From assembly GCA_945861865.1 (NCBI GenBank), contig CAMAWN010000041.1:1-35528 (forward strand): 35,528 bases of DNA, read 5' to 3'. This document shows, piece by piece, positions 16,427 through 24,915 of the stretch. Both the position numbers and the translations under genes were made by a program. A model generated the notes under the pieces. It saw only the letters and a program-made list of their open reading frames with translations. It was not told the DNA's origin and ran no database searches. Numbering within the stretch: the stretch's first letter is position 1; every line of letters begins with the position of its first letter. This DNA comes from Candidatus Kuenenia stuttgartensis (GTDB taxonomy: Bacteria; Planctomycetota; Planctomycetia; Planctomycetales; Planctomycetaceae).

Positions 16427-18346
16427 TTAACGCGTGCCGCTGACCGGTTTGATTTCTTCTCGCGGCTGTTTGCCGACGCCGAAGGAGGCGATGTGCAATC
16501 GCAGGTGGCGTTTGAGCTCAACGTGGTCACGCGGCATGGTTCCGGTGATCAGCAATAATTCATCGACGACAAATCGGCCTGACTCGCGGATCAACGTGAC
16601 TTGAGCACCGAACTTGTCGTCGCCCAGGACCAGCAAAGCTCGGTCATCGCTCTGTTCGATCGAGACCAACGGGGCGTGCAGGTGCTGAACAATGTCGTGT
16701 CCGATATTGGGAATCTTGGGTGTTTGATGCCAGACCAGCCGATTGAAGTCGCTGGAGGAATGGCGTTGCAATGCGTCCAGTTGTCCCAAACGCAGGCCAG
16801 CGGCGAAATCGAGCACCGGCAGCATCAATTCCAGTGTGGATTTCAACGAACTGGGGCGGCCGATGGTGGGCAGCAACACGTCATCGACCAGCAGTTCCCC
16901 TTGGCGGTCTTGCAGCATGTAGGTCAACGCTCGCGTACCTTGCGTGACCGTAACTTCCGTGAGAGACCCGGAGAAAACGGTCGATTGAATCTTGGGTGGT
17001 GCGTCTTCGATTTCGTTGAGCGGCATCTCATGCACCAGTCCGGCGTGCAGTGAACGCCACACACGGCGGTCGAAGTCGGGCGAGGAGCTGGCGCGGAGCG
17101 TGTCCAGGTCGCGAGAAGCCAGCGCTTCCGCATAAATTTGCACCAGCGCATGAGCGGTGAAGAGCGCGGACAACCGCTTCTCCTGCCGGCTGTCGAGTTC
17201 GTACAGGGTCACTTCTTCGATCAAGTACTTCGCTTGGTGATCGGCGTCGTCGGCTTCTTCGCGGAGCAGGCTCAGCTTGAGCACTTCGTTCGATCCTTCG
17301 ACTACGAAGTCGGAATGCTTGCCGCGAAGTTGAGCCTCCTGCGGATTGGTTGTGGAGAATCCCTGCCAGGCCACATGAATTTGCACGCTGTCGGCTGGCA
17401 CGTCGCCGCTGGGCAGTGTCACATGCGACAGATTTGCGGGAGCGAGACTGCCGCTGAAAAACCTCGGCGTGGAAAGCGATTGCAGACGTGACTTGTCACC
17501 CGCTTGATAGGCGTTGAGGAACGCCGTCGCCGTGTGAGTGACTTGCGCCAGTTGCCGCGTGGAGGGGATGGCTTCCTTCTCTTCTCGCGAATTGACTTCG
17601 ACTTCGTCCACAAGCCAGTGACCGTCAGCACGCTTGGCCGTCAGCCACAGTTCGCCGACCGCGATCGGCAGGCGGATATGTGCGGTGTTTTCATCGAGTT
17701 GTGCTCGCGGTTGCAGCCGCTTGCCGGTCTTTTGCTTGCCAATGACTTGCTGCGTCAGCCGGTTCAGATACGCGGGAGGCAGCGGTCGCAGTGTCTCCGC
17801 GAATTCCGGAGTGACCGTGCGGAGCACGTCTTCGCGGTCGCCATCTTTCCAAGCGTCGAGGAATTCACGCACCGAAAGCAGCAGGTCCATTTGCTCGGTG
17901 ACCGATTTCGTGGCCGTGACGCCGTCTTTTTTCTGCTTGAGGTAAATGTCATCGACAACCCACTTCTTCGTCTGCGGGTCGAGCTTCAATTGGTACTTCA
18001 GCTTCTGTTTGGATTCGCCGACCAACACGGAGACACGCTTCACCGTCGGTGAAATTTGTTCGACCTTGTCGATCTCCAGATCGCCGGTCGGCAGCCGCAG
18101 CAGTTTGAGGTCGTCCAGCGCTTCGTCTTTTCGCAACGCCCGCTCTTCAAACCCCGTTGAGGTTGCATTCTTGAGCTTCTGCAAGTCGCCGCTTTCGAGC
18201 GCAATGCCGAACTGCTCAATGGTGCGCGTCTCGACGACATTGGCGCAGCCGGAAAGGCTCAGCCAGCCGAGGCACAATGCCAGCCAGCAGGCATTTGATC
18301 CGCAGTGACGCGGGAGAGTCACGCAACTACGCATATTGCCATCCAT
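16427..18346 (-). CDS. Large lipoprotein with five tandem NTF2-like units
   Basis: A 639-aa lipoprotein: signal WLALCLGWLSLSGC with the lipobox cysteine at residue 34. The mature chain seems built from about five repeats of a small alpha+beta unit, each opening with a helix ending in a phrase such as ALESGDLQKLKNATS, AWKDGDREDVLRTVTPEF, AYQAGDKSRLQSLSTPRF, ALASRDLDTLRASSSPDF and GLRLGQLDALQRHSSSDF, followed by a two-residue-rich helix (LPLG/LPSGD) and closing strands (WVVDDIYL, WLVDEVEV, LLVDDVLL, FVVDELLL). This is the NTF2/SnoaL-like layout. No catalytic residues are evident, so binding or scaffolding in the periplasm is likelier than catalysis. It heads the group leading to the diadenylate cyclase. 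Confidence 0.75.
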   Translation of the reverse strand: MDGNMRSCVTLPRHCGSNACWLALCLGWLSLSGCANVVETRTIEQFGIALESGDLQKLKNATSTGFEERALRKDEALDDLKLLRLPTGDLEIDKVEQISPTVKRVSVLVGESKQKLKYQLKLDPQTKKWVVDDIYLKQKKDGVTATKSVTEQMDLLLSVREFLDAWKDGDREDVLRTVTPEFAETLRPLPPAYLNRLTQQVIGKQKTGKRLQPRAQLDENTAHIRLPIAVGELWLTAKRADGHWLVDEVEVNSREEKEAIPSTRQLAQVTHTATAFLNAYQAGDKSRLQSLSTPRFFSGSLAPANLSHVTLPSGDVPADSVQIHVAWQGFSTTNPQEAQLRGKHSDFVVEGSNEVLKLSLLREEADDADHQAKYLIEEVTLYELDSRQEKRLSALFTAHALVQIYAEALASRDLDTLRASSSPDFDRRVWRSLHAGLVHEMPLNEIEDAPPKIQSTVFSGSLTEVTVTQGTRALTYMLQDRQGELLVDDVLLPTIGRPSSLKSTLELMLPVLDFAAGLRLGQLDALQRHSSSDFNRLVWHQTPKIPNIGHDIVQHLHAPLVSIEQSDDRALLVLGDDKFGAQVTLIRESGRFVVDELLLITGTMPRDHVELKRHLRLHIASFGVGKQPREEIKPVSGTR

Positions 18347-18432
18347 GGCAAAGACGGAATACGAGAGGACAGTGACCAGTCATCCGAGACCGGTCGGAGG
18401 GGAGCGGCTTGTCCCAGATTTCCCGAAGAGGG

Positions 18433-19515
18433 TCAAGATGGAGGTTTCAGCACCGGCATCGGCATCCCGCTCGACGCGACAAATTGGCCGACATCCTGGT
18501 TCGAGCGTCTCCGCCAGATGAACCCATCGAGGACATAATGCGTGATCTGCGGAACGGCCAGCAACGGCACGAGCACCTGATCCCAACCGCCAATGTTCCA
18601 AGCGGGGCCGAACAGCCACGATCGGTCGTGCCAGACGCCGCAGTCCCAGAGAAGCTCCTCGGCATACGCCAACAGCCACAACCAGCCAAGGAATTGCCAC
18701 CAGTGCCAGCCAGGGCGTCTGCTGACCGGGGCCGGCGAGGACTCGGTGCGGCCAGTCGATCGAAACCACGCGACCAAAACCATGTACGGCACGCCGTGCG
18801 TGATCACGTTCGTCACGGTGAAGGCGTAATCAGAGTTGATGCCGACGATGCCGACGTACCAGCACAGCGCTGTTGTCGCGACCACGAGGTCTTTGCCCGG
18901 ATTGAATTGTCGCTGCCAGAACGCCCGGTACGCGGAGCGTGCGGCGTACACCCCCAACGCCCCCCAATAGATCGGAGCCAGGACTCGTTCCGCGAGCACA
19001 GGCAGTTCGACGAAATCCGATGCCACAAACCACGAGAAACGCCGTGAGTGCGAATGCCAAAAAACCAACGGATAAATTGTCGCCAGATAAATCGCTGCCG
19101 AGTCGATGGCTCGATCAAGTCCGTCGCGTTCGCCAGCTTTGGCTCGATACATCGCGATCCAGCCGTATTGCTGGCGGACGAAATGAAAGACAGCGACGTA
19201 CGCCAACGTCCGCCAAAACAGCCGCGAGCCTTCCGAATACAACGCCACTCCGATTCCAAACGCCAACAGCGGCACCAGCACGTACAGCCAAGCTCGACGA
19301 CGCAGTTCCGCGAGATCGAAGTACACGCGGAACCCGGTCGAGTAGACGTGAGCGACATCGATCAACAGCACCGAGACCACCCACAGCCAATCCGGCGTGT
19401 CACTTTCCAGCCAACCCAACGGCCAACCGACCGCCACCAGCAGCAACGCCACGCCCGCGCTGCCGCCAAACGTCAGCAGGTCTGTCTTCGCGGAGAATAG
19501 CCACGGGTAGGACAC
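18433..19515 (-). CDS. Multi-pass membrane protein with conserved-looking histidines
   Basis: A 360-aa protein with about eight predicted membrane helices. Several His lie in or beside helices: LLIDVAHVYSTGFRVYFD, VAVFHFVRQQYGW, LVFWHSHSRRF, NVITHGVPYMVLVAW and VPQITHYVLDGFIWR. Such a pattern can indicate a metal- or haem-binding membrane enzyme, and loosely recalls the Brp/Blh carotene oxygenase class, but I cannot assign a family. The start is GTG at 19515 (VSYPWLFSAK), with no Shine-Dalgarno sequence; a C-rich repeat occupies the 15 bases after the upstream stop codon. It is the last gene of the polyamine-type operon, just downstream of the FAD enzyme, so it may act on the same substrate at the membrane. 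Confidence 0.7.
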   Translation of the reverse strand: MSYPWLFSAKTDLLTFGGSAGVALLLVAVGWPLGWLESDTPDWLWVVSVLLIDVAHVYSTGFRVYFDLAELRRRAWLYVLVPLLAFGIGVALYSEGSRLFWRTLAYVAVFHFVRQQYGWIAMYRAKAGERDGLDRAIDSAAIYLATIYPLVFWHSHSRRFSWFVASDFVELPVLAERVLAPIYWGALGVYAARSAYRAFWQRQFNPGKDLVVATTALCWYVGIVGINSDYAFTVTNVITHGVPYMVLVAWFRSTGRTESSPAPVSRRPGWHWWQFLGWLWLLAYAEELLWDCGVWHDRSWLFGPAWNIGGWDQVLVPLLAVPQITHYVLDGFIWRRRSNQDVGQFVASSGMPMPVLKPPS

Positions 19516-19519
19516 AGGA

Positions 19520-19547
19520 GGGGCTGGGGGTTAGGGGTTGGGGGTTA
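19520..19547. repeat. Telomere-like G-rich tract (G-quadruplex candidate)
   Basis: The plus strand has four G-tracts separated by CT, TTA and TT (GGGG, GGGGG, GGGG, GGGGG at 19520-19544), then TTA. On the coding (minus) strand it is C-rich and encodes the last residues of the FAD enzyme (LTPNP, stop). The G-rich strand is the transcription template. Confidence 0.7.
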
Positions 19548-21201
19548 GAGAGGCCAGCGCTTCGTCGGCCGCACGCAGGCCGTGGTCAAAGGCTTCCTCG
19601 AACAGCGCGATGCCGCTCAGGTCTGTGTTTGCGAAATGGATGCGACCATCGGGCTGAGTGGCTTCACGGCGCTGGCGACTGGTGATGAAACCGGGGCGCG
19701 GGCGGATCATCGCATGACCCCAGCGAAAAACATCCAGCCGAGTGACCAATGAGCGAATCTCGGGATGCGGCCGTTCGAGATCGGTGAGCACAACATCGGC
19801 CAAGTCCGACCACTTCGCCTTGAGCAGTTGTTGCCGCGCGGCCTTGGCGTTGTCGTCGCAGAGCGGGTGATACCACGTCAGCACCGTCGGCCCGTGATCG
19901 TTCCCCGATTGATGCGTCGCGACGACATAGCCCAGCGAGCGGCTGTCGTGGATCACGTTGTCCCAACTCAGAGGGAAGCTCGACTCACGCGGGCGGCGAC
20001 TGAGATGCACGTTCGCCACGAGCCACGAGCCGTATTCAAACTGTTCGGCATTGCGGCCGGTTCGTTCTGCAAATCCGTCGATCAAACGCGGGGCGAGAAA
20101 CTGCGGAACGGCGAAGATGACCGACTTCGCGCGGAAGCCGATCGGCTGTTCCGACGCGGTGTTGAACGCGAGGACTTCGTAGCCAATCTCGCCAGAGATT
20201 GGGGAGTCGTTGCGAAGCTCGCCCAATCTCTGGCGAGATTGGCGACTCTGAATCCGCGTCACAGCGATGCCGGTCTTCAGCCGCGTTTCGGCTTGCGATG
20301 CCAGGTGCTCGACGATGCGACCGTTTCCTGCCGGCCAAGTCATCAACGGCTGATGGTCGGCTCCCGGCTCCTTCAGCCGAGCAGCGAAGTACAGCACTCC
20401 GGCCCACGCGCTGGTTTGCTCGGCGGTCAAACCGTAGTCGTCACGGCAACTGTAATCGACCAGCCAGTGCAATCGCGGCGACGTCCAACCGTGCTGACGC
20501 AGCCACTCGGCCATCGACTGCTTGTCGAGCGACAAGACTTCTGGATCATCGGTCGCGTGGCGAATCGGGATTGAGAACGCTCGGCGACTGGCCGCGTCGC
20601 GCCACGCGGACCAGTGGTCGATCTCTTTCCGAAATGCGGCGAGTTGCGCGAGGTCATCCTCCGACGCTCCTGTCGCTGGGTACAAGCCTTCGATCCATTC
20701 GCCGTCCACGAACACCCGCTCATCGGGATCGCGACATAAAAACTGTTCGCCGATGATCGGCGATCCGTCTTCGGCCACGGACTCGACGACTCCCATTTCA
20801 TTCAGCAGCCGAATCAAATCGTGGTTGTGAGGCAGCGGCACCGGCAGGTAGTGAGCTCCCCACGGATACGGAGTCAGCTCGCAGCGCCCCGATCGCGATG
20901 TTCCGCCTGGCTGCGACTCCAATTCGAGGACGACGAAATCCTCGCAGCCGTTTTGCTGCAACCGCCACGCGGCTGACAGACCGGCGACTCCGCCTCCGAC
21001 GATGACCACACCGACGTCCTGCCATTGATCCGCATTCGGCTGCGGCCAGCGAAAACCATCTCGCAACCGATGTCCGATCTCCAGCGACTGGCCGAGCAAC
21101 TCGCCGGCCGGCGGCAAACGCGGCGATGCCGAACATCCCGACGTGAACAACGCCGGTGCTCCCAGCAGCGTCACGATCAGTTCGCGGCGAGTGAGCGTCA
21201 C
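19531..21201 (-). CDS. FAD-dependent amine-oxidase-like enzyme, Tat-exported lipoprotein
   Basis: A 556-aa flavoenzyme. The start is GTG 21201, overlapping the TGA of the aminopropyltransferase as GTGA; the frame is open further upstream but runs inside that gene. The N-terminus [22 protein letters not shown] carries twin arginines and a lipobox (Cys23), so it is probably exported folded with FAD and lipid-anchored. The FAD dinucleotide fold is [18 protein letters not shown] (Gly69-Gly74), followed by [17 protein letters not shown], the second FAD contact typical of flavin amine oxidases and protoporphyrinogen-oxidase-like enzymes. [12 protein letters not shown] and [21 protein letters not shown] form the C-terminal FAD site. 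Residues ~320-340 derive from a palindromic insertion, and the C-terminus from a G/C-rich repeat. Beside SAM decarboxylase and an aminopropyltransferase, a polyamine-like amine is the obvious candidate substrate, but this is inference. Confidence 0.85.
   Translation of the reverse strand: MTLTRRELIVTLLGAPALFTSGCSASPRLPPAGELLGQSLEIGHRLRDGFRWPQPNADQWQDVGVVIVGGGVAGLSAAWRLQQNGCEDFVVLELESQPGGTSRSGRCELTPYPWGAHYLPVPLPHNHDLIRLLNEMGVVESVAEDGSPIIGEQFLCRDPDERVFVDGEWIEGLYPATGASEDDLAQLAAFRKEIDHWSAWRDAASRRAFSIPIRHATDDPEVLSLDKQSMAEWLRQHGWTSPRLHWLVDYSCRDDYGLTAEQTSAWAGVLYFAARLKEPGADHQPLMTWPAGNGRIVEHLASQAETRLKTGIAVTRIQSRQSRQRLGELRNDSPISGEIGYEVLAFNTASEQPIGFRAKSVIFAVPQFLAPRLIDGFAERTGRNAEQFEYGSWLVANVHLSRRPRESSFPLSWDNVIHDSRSLGYVVATHQSGNDHGPTVLTWYHPLCDDNAKAARQQLLKAKWSDLADVVLTDLERPHPEIRSLVTRLDVFRWGHAMIRPRPGFITSRQRREATQPDGRIHFANTDLSGIALFEEAFDHGLRAADEALASLTPNP
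20182..20243. repeat. 22-bp perfect inverted repeat inside the FAD enzyme gene
   Basis: Arms 20182-20203 (GCCAATCTCGCCAGAGATTG...) and 20222-20243 are perfect reverse complements around an 18-nt loop. It is in frame and encodes [19 protein letters not shown] followed by EIG. The peptide is polar and falls between recognisable enzyme segments, so it looks like an insertion into a surface loop. Confidence 0.85.
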
Positions 21202-22796
21202 TTCATCGCTCCCCACTCTTGGTCGTAGTAATGCACCAGCACTTGGTTGTTGAGTTGATTCACCTCGGCCTCGACGCGAGCCAGATCGGGCGGCAGATCG
21301 AACAGGCTGTTCAAGATGTTGTCGGTCAAGAACCGCGATGGCCCGATGAGTTCGGACGACAGGCTCAACTTCACCGGAAGCGGTGAGGAAGAGGATGCCA
21401 AAACGAATCCCCACTCGCCGAATGTCGGCACGGCGGCGTGATACGGCCGGACATGAAAGCCAGACGATTCGAGCGTCTTCACGATGCACCAATACGACTG
21501 CGGCGCAACCAGTGGCGACGTGCATTGCACGCTGATGACGGCCTCGGCCGTCAGACGTTCACGCAGCATTCGATAAAACCGGGTCGAATACAGCTTGCCG
21601 ACCGAGAACGTGCCCGGATCGGGAAAGTCGATGATCGCGGTGTCAAACTTTTCGTGGGGCAGGTTTTCAAACGGCCCGGCTGTCGATGCTTTGGACGATG
21701 AAGGGCCCACGTCGCGGCCGACCCACAGGAACGCATCCTCGTTGATGATCGTCACGCGGCGATCTTTCAGCGACGAGCGGCTCAGTTCGGCCAGCGGCGG
21801 GAAACGATCCGCCAGCGACGTCATGCCTGGATCGAGATCGACCAGTGTGACCGATTCAACCGACGGGTATCTCAAAATTTCGCGAACGGCCAACCCATCA
21901 CCACCGCCGAGCACCAACACTCGCCGCGGCGACTTCACGGACGACAACGCTGGATGCACCAACGCCTCGTGGTAGCGGTGCTCGTCCACCGAGTTGAATT
22001 GCAGATGTCCGTTAAGAAAAAGCTGAAAGCCTCGCGTGTTCCGAGTCAGCACGATCCGTTGGTATGGCGTCGATTCGGCATGCACGATTGGCTCACCCAG
22101 CACATGTTCTTCGGCCAGAGTCGTCAGGCTGTCGGCCTTGATGATTCCCACGATCAGCAGTCCGATCACCAGACAGGCTCGCCCTCGCAGACCGCTCAGC
22201 CCGCGCGACGAAAGCAGCGGCCGTAGCAGGTACGTCCCCCACAAACCGACCACGGCGTTCAGCAATCCACACAGCAGCGACGTCCGCACCAAGCCCAAGC
22301 GTGGGACGCAGAACATCGGAAACAGCAGCGACGCGAACAACGCTCCCAGATAATCGAACGTCAGCACGCGCGAGACGAGGTCTTCAAAGTCGAGGTGATC
22401 CTTCAGCAACCGCATCAGCAACGGAAGTTCGAGTCCGACGAGTGTCCCGATCGCGAACACAATGCCGTAGAGCACGACTCGAAACGCACCGACCGATGAG
22501 AAGGCCAGAAACAGCACCGGTGCTGACGCTCCACCGATCAGCGCGACGGCCAGCTCAACTTCGATGAAGCAGCGAGCCAGCCGCTGATCCACGAACCGCG
22601 AGACCCACGCTCCGGCCCCCAACGCCGACAGGTAGATGCCGATCACCAACGAGAACTGCGTGACCGAGTCTCCCAGCAGGTAACTCGCGAGCGTGCCAGC
22701 CAGCAGTTCGTAGACCAACCCGCACGACGCGATGATCAGCACGTTGAGATACAGCAAAAACAACGGCGCGCGGTTCATCGAGTCTTCGGATTGCAT
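21198..22796 (-). CDS. Membrane-fused aminopropyltransferase (spermidine synthase-like)
   Basis: A 532-aa fusion. Residues ~9-220 hold about seven membrane helices ([20 protein letters not shown]... and [20 protein letters not shown]), as in membrane spermidine-synthase-like proteins. The C-terminal half is a Rossmann methyltransferase-like domain: [17 protein letters not shown] (GGGDG at 297-301), Asp320 in VTLVDLDPG, and [21 protein letters not shown] in place of the DxTDP loop of soluble spermidine synthase. These enzymes transfer aminopropyl from decarboxylated SAM; the acceptor here is unknown. A stretch around residues 365-382 ([17 protein letters not shown]) looks inserted and partly derives from a palindromic repeat. 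ATG 22796 lies 8 bases after the DUF350 stop codon; the stop overlaps the next start. Beside speD, this very likely uses the SpeD product. Confidence 0.9.
   Translation of the reverse strand: MQSEDSMNRAPLFLLYLNVLIIASCGLVYELLAGTLASYLLGDSVTQFSLVIGIYLSALGAGAWVSRFVDQRLARCFIEVELAVALIGGASAPVLFLAFSSVGAFRVVLYGIVFAIGTLVGLELPLLMRLLKDHLDFEDLVSRVLTFDYLGALFASLLFPMFCVPRLGLVRTSLLCGLLNAVVGLWGTYLLRPLLSSRGLSGLRGRACLVIGLLIVGIIKADSLTTLAEEHVLGEPIVHAESTPYQRIVLTRNTRGFQLFLNGHLQFNSVDEHRYHEALVHPALSSVKSPRRVLVLGGGDGLAVREILRYPSVESVTLVDLDPGMTSLADRFPPLAELSRSSLKDRRVTIINEDAFLWVGRDVGPSSSKASTAGPFENLPHEKFDTAIIDFPDPGTFSVGKLYSTRFYRMLRERLTAEAVISVQCTSPLVAPQSYWCIVKTLESSGFHVRPYHAAVPTFGEWGFVLASSSSPLPVKLSLSSELIGPSRFLTDNILNSLFDLPPDLARVEAEVNQLNNQVLVHYYDQEWGAMK
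21651..21677. repeat. Decayed palindrome inside the aminopropyltransferase gene
   Basis: TTCGTGGGGCAGGTTTTCAA followed by ACGGCCC. The first 20 bases match the repeat after the M32 gene at 19 positions and the miaA copy at 19; the far arm has diverged (ACGGCCC for CCTGCCC). On the minus strand it encodes PFENLPHE in a loop just before the enzyme's DFPDP motif. Confidence 0.55.
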
Positions 22797-22804
22797 GGCC
22801 GTGC

Positions 22805-23101
22805 CTATCCCAGAATCGCCGCCGCGATGATGATCGACATGCCGATGATGACTGCTCCCATGATGATCGCCAGCGCGACATTCTGGTCCTCTTCGATCTC
22901 TTTCTTGAGAGAGAACGGAGAGAACTTGTTCATCAGTTTGAAGCAACCCGCCAGCACGGCGACGCCGACCAAGGAGAAGATCACGGCAGCGAGCACGTTG
23001 ATCGGCAGTTTCACCAGACCCGCTCCGTCCAGTCCTGCCGTTCCTTCAGCAAACGCCAATGTGACCGGCATCATCCCGCCGGAAATGGATTCGATACTCA
23101 T
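22805..23101 (-). CDS. DUF350 family membrane protein (YjfL-like)
   Basis: A 98-aa integral membrane protein with a first helix [21 protein letters not shown], then the DUF350 hallmark [31 protein letters not shown]. The acidic E-I-x-E-D-x-N-x-A-x-A signature at the start of the second helix pair is typical. DUF350 has no proven function; E. coli YjfL sits beside PspA-like and glutathionylspermidine-synthase-like genes, so a polyamine or membrane-stress link has been proposed from context. ATG 23101 has AGGAGG upstream, placed within the last codons of the preceding gene, whose stop is only 2 bases away. The family is usually ~130 aa with two units; this one has a single unit. Confidence 0.85.
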   Translation of the reverse strand: MSIESISGGMMPVTLAFAEGTAGLDGAGLVKLPINVLAAVIFSLVGVAVLAGCFKLMNKFSPFSLKKEIEEDQNVALAIIMGAVIIGMSIIIAAAILG

Positions 23102-23103
23102 CA

Positions 23104-23319
23104 CTATTTGCCTCCTCCCCAAGAGCCGCCTGAACTGCGGCCGTACGACGAGCCGCCTGAATAACTTGAATAACCGGGTGAATCGAGGACGCTGAGAAGA
23201 TCAGGATACCGCCAACCGCCGATCGCGGCCGCGCAGAAGTAACCGCACGTCAACAAACCGTAGGTCAAGTAGCACCAACCGAGTCCCGATATGTTCTTCA
23301 ACATCAGCCTCTCTCCCAT
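23104..23319 (-). CDS. Small membrane protein with Gly/Ser-rich tail
   Basis: A 71-aa protein (66 aa if it starts at Met6, 23304, which has a better GAGAGG site). One hydrophobic segment (LGWCYLTYGLLTCGYFCAAAIGGW) is followed by YPDLLSVLDSPGYSSY and a glycine/serine-rich tail ending SGGSWGGGK. The tail recalls Gly/Ser-rich ends seen on some small membrane and TPM-type proteins that end in GGGG-[AS]-x-G. It lies between DUF4178 and DUF350 genes with gaps of 3 and 2 bases, so it is part of the operon. No family recognised. The last codons double as the ribosome-binding site of the DUF350 gene. Confidence 0.7.
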   Translation of the reverse strand: MGERLMLKNISGLGWCYLTYGLLTCGYFCAAAIGGWRYPDLLSVLDSPGYSSYSGGSSYGRSSGGSWGGGK

Positions 23320-23322
23320 TCG

Positions 23323-24915
23323 TCATTCGCTTTGTGCATACGGACTGTAATCGCTGTTCTTCCAGCGATTGACCTCAAAGGTACCTCGCGTCGCCAACAT
23401 GACCAGCGGGAACGCGGCGACAATGAACTGCGCGGTCATAAAATGTCCCTGGCTGACCGGTGTCTTCACGGCCCCTGAGACGAACACGAAATCCAGCACC
23501 GCCAACAACGACGCCAAGCAGACCCACAGGCCCCAGACATCCGCCCGACTTGGCTGAGGTTGAATCGTGCCGACGCTGAAGGCTCTGGGGAGATCCTTCA
23601 GTCCAAAGGCCGCCTCGATCGTTTCAATCTCGAGATACGTCCCCAGTGAGAGGTTTTTCTCTTCCCCTTTTTCCGACTTCGTCGTTTCAAACGACAGCAT
23701 CAGAGGTGGCGCGATGTAATCCCGCGTCTCAACCGTCTCCTCGGTTGTCAGTCGCCAATAAAACTCACCGACGACAAAGCGCACATAGGCGGTCCCTTTG
23801 TCATATAGCTTGAACTCTTTGCCGTCGAAGTTGACGGCGCGGTCGCCACCATGCTTCATGACCTTCGAGAGCGGCACCGATTCCACGAAGCTCCAATGCC
23901 CGTCATTGCGGACTAACCACCGAAAGCCTTTCGCCGGGTTGTAGAGCAGGTATTCGGTCCACGGAAAAGTTTTACCCTCCCAAACGGCGTAGCGTACCAT
24001 GAATCCGATGACCGTGTATTCGGTGTCGAACAACTTGCCGACCGATCCGAGCGGGATGACCGGCTTGACCACGGGAAGATTCAGCGTCTGGAGGTATTCG
24101 AGCTTGCCTTGCCCGCAGTCGAGCAACGAATGGCAACTGGGGCAGGTGACTCGCTGTGACTGATCGGGAGCGTACAGCGTCAGCGGCCCGGCACAGTGCG
24201 GGCAGTTGAGCTGCAAGGCGGATGTGTTCGGGCCAGCCGGAGGCGCTGATTCCCAGCCGTCCGATTCGAGATTCAGATCGGCGAGCGAGACTTCGTGTCC
24301 AAAGAATCCTCGCGGGCGATCGCCGCTGTATTCGAGTGTTCCGAATTGATCTCCGTCGCCATGCAGGTCGGCGAAGCGATGCTCAGCGTTTTGCCGAAAT
24401 GCCCACGGGATTTCGCCGTCCGCCGTGGCTGCCGTTGCGACACCCTTCTCGGCAACGACGTAGCCACTTCCGGTGGACGATTTTTTTTTCGGCAGGCTTT
24501 CGGCAGACGATTGGAAGCGATGCCCCACATTGAGCGATTCAAAACTGGGCAACTCGGCTTCGTCCGCGAAGCGCCGCTCGAACATCAAATAAAATTTCCC
24601 CTGAGCCTCCGCCAACCAGCCGACCTTGTCCAGCGAGAATCGCAAGTACCACTCGTTCCAAACGCCGCCGGCCGGATGTTGATACTGCACGCGGCCGACG
24701 ACCTCGAATCGTTTCTTTTCGTACTTCCCCGAAAGACCACGGTGGATCGGCGAGTTCGTCTCGACCAAGTCCGCGACTTTGCCGTGGTCTTCGACTTTCT
24801 TGTCGGCACGGGCGACGACCGAGCGGCAGAAGTCACACACCGTGACCAGCGACGTGCTGAGCTTGAACTCGACCGGCGCAGCACACGCGGGACAGGAGAC
24901 GATTCGCTTCTTCAT
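23323..24915 (-). CDS. DUF4178 protein with two zinc ribbons and C-terminal membrane helices
   Basis: A 530-aa protein. The N-terminal zinc ribbon has Cys8, Cys11, Cys27 and Cys30 (CPACAAPVEF...CDFC). The first DUF4178 domain follows: SGKYEKKRFEVVGRVQYQHPAGGVWNEWYLRFS, then WLAEAQGKFYLMFE. A second ribbon (CPHC...CPSC, about residues 234-258) precedes a second DUF4178 unit (GKLFDTEYTVIGFMVRYAVWEG...WTEYLLYNPAKGFRWLV). Two C-terminal hydrophobic helices (VWGLWVCLASLLAVLDFVFV and FMTAQFIVAAFPLVMLAT) anchor it in the membrane. DUF4178 recurs with DUF350 and SAM decarboxylase in bacteria; its function is unproven. ATG 24915 overlaps the speD stop as ATGA, fixing the start; the longer open frame runs into speD. 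Two duplicated ribbon-DUF4178 modules suggest a binding or scaffold protein. Confidence 0.85.
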   Translation of the reverse strand: MKKRIVSCPACAAPVEFKLSTSLVTVCDFCRSVVARADKKVEDHGKVADLVETNSPIHRGLSGKYEKKRFEVVGRVQYQHPAGGVWNEWYLRFSLDKVGWLAEAQGKFYLMFERRFADEAELPSFESLNVGHRFQSSAESLPKKKSSTGSGYVVAEKGVATAATADGEIPWAFRQNAEHRFADLHGDGDQFGTLEYSGDRPRGFFGHEVSLADLNLESDGWESAPPAGPNTSALQLNCPHCAGPLTLYAPDQSQRVTCPSCHSLLDCGQGKLEYLQTLNLPVVKPVIPLGSVGKLFDTEYTVIGFMVRYAVWEGKTFPWTEYLLYNPAKGFRWLVRNDGHWSFVESVPLSKVMKHGGDRAVNFDGKEFKLYDKGTAYVRFVVGEFYWRLTTEETVETRDYIAPPLMLSFETTKSEKGEEKNLSLGTYLEIETIEAAFGLKDLPRAFSVGTIQPQPSRADVWGLWVCLASLLAVLDFVFVSGAVKTPVSQGHFMTAQFIVAAFPLVMLATRGTFEVNRWKNSDYSPYAQSE

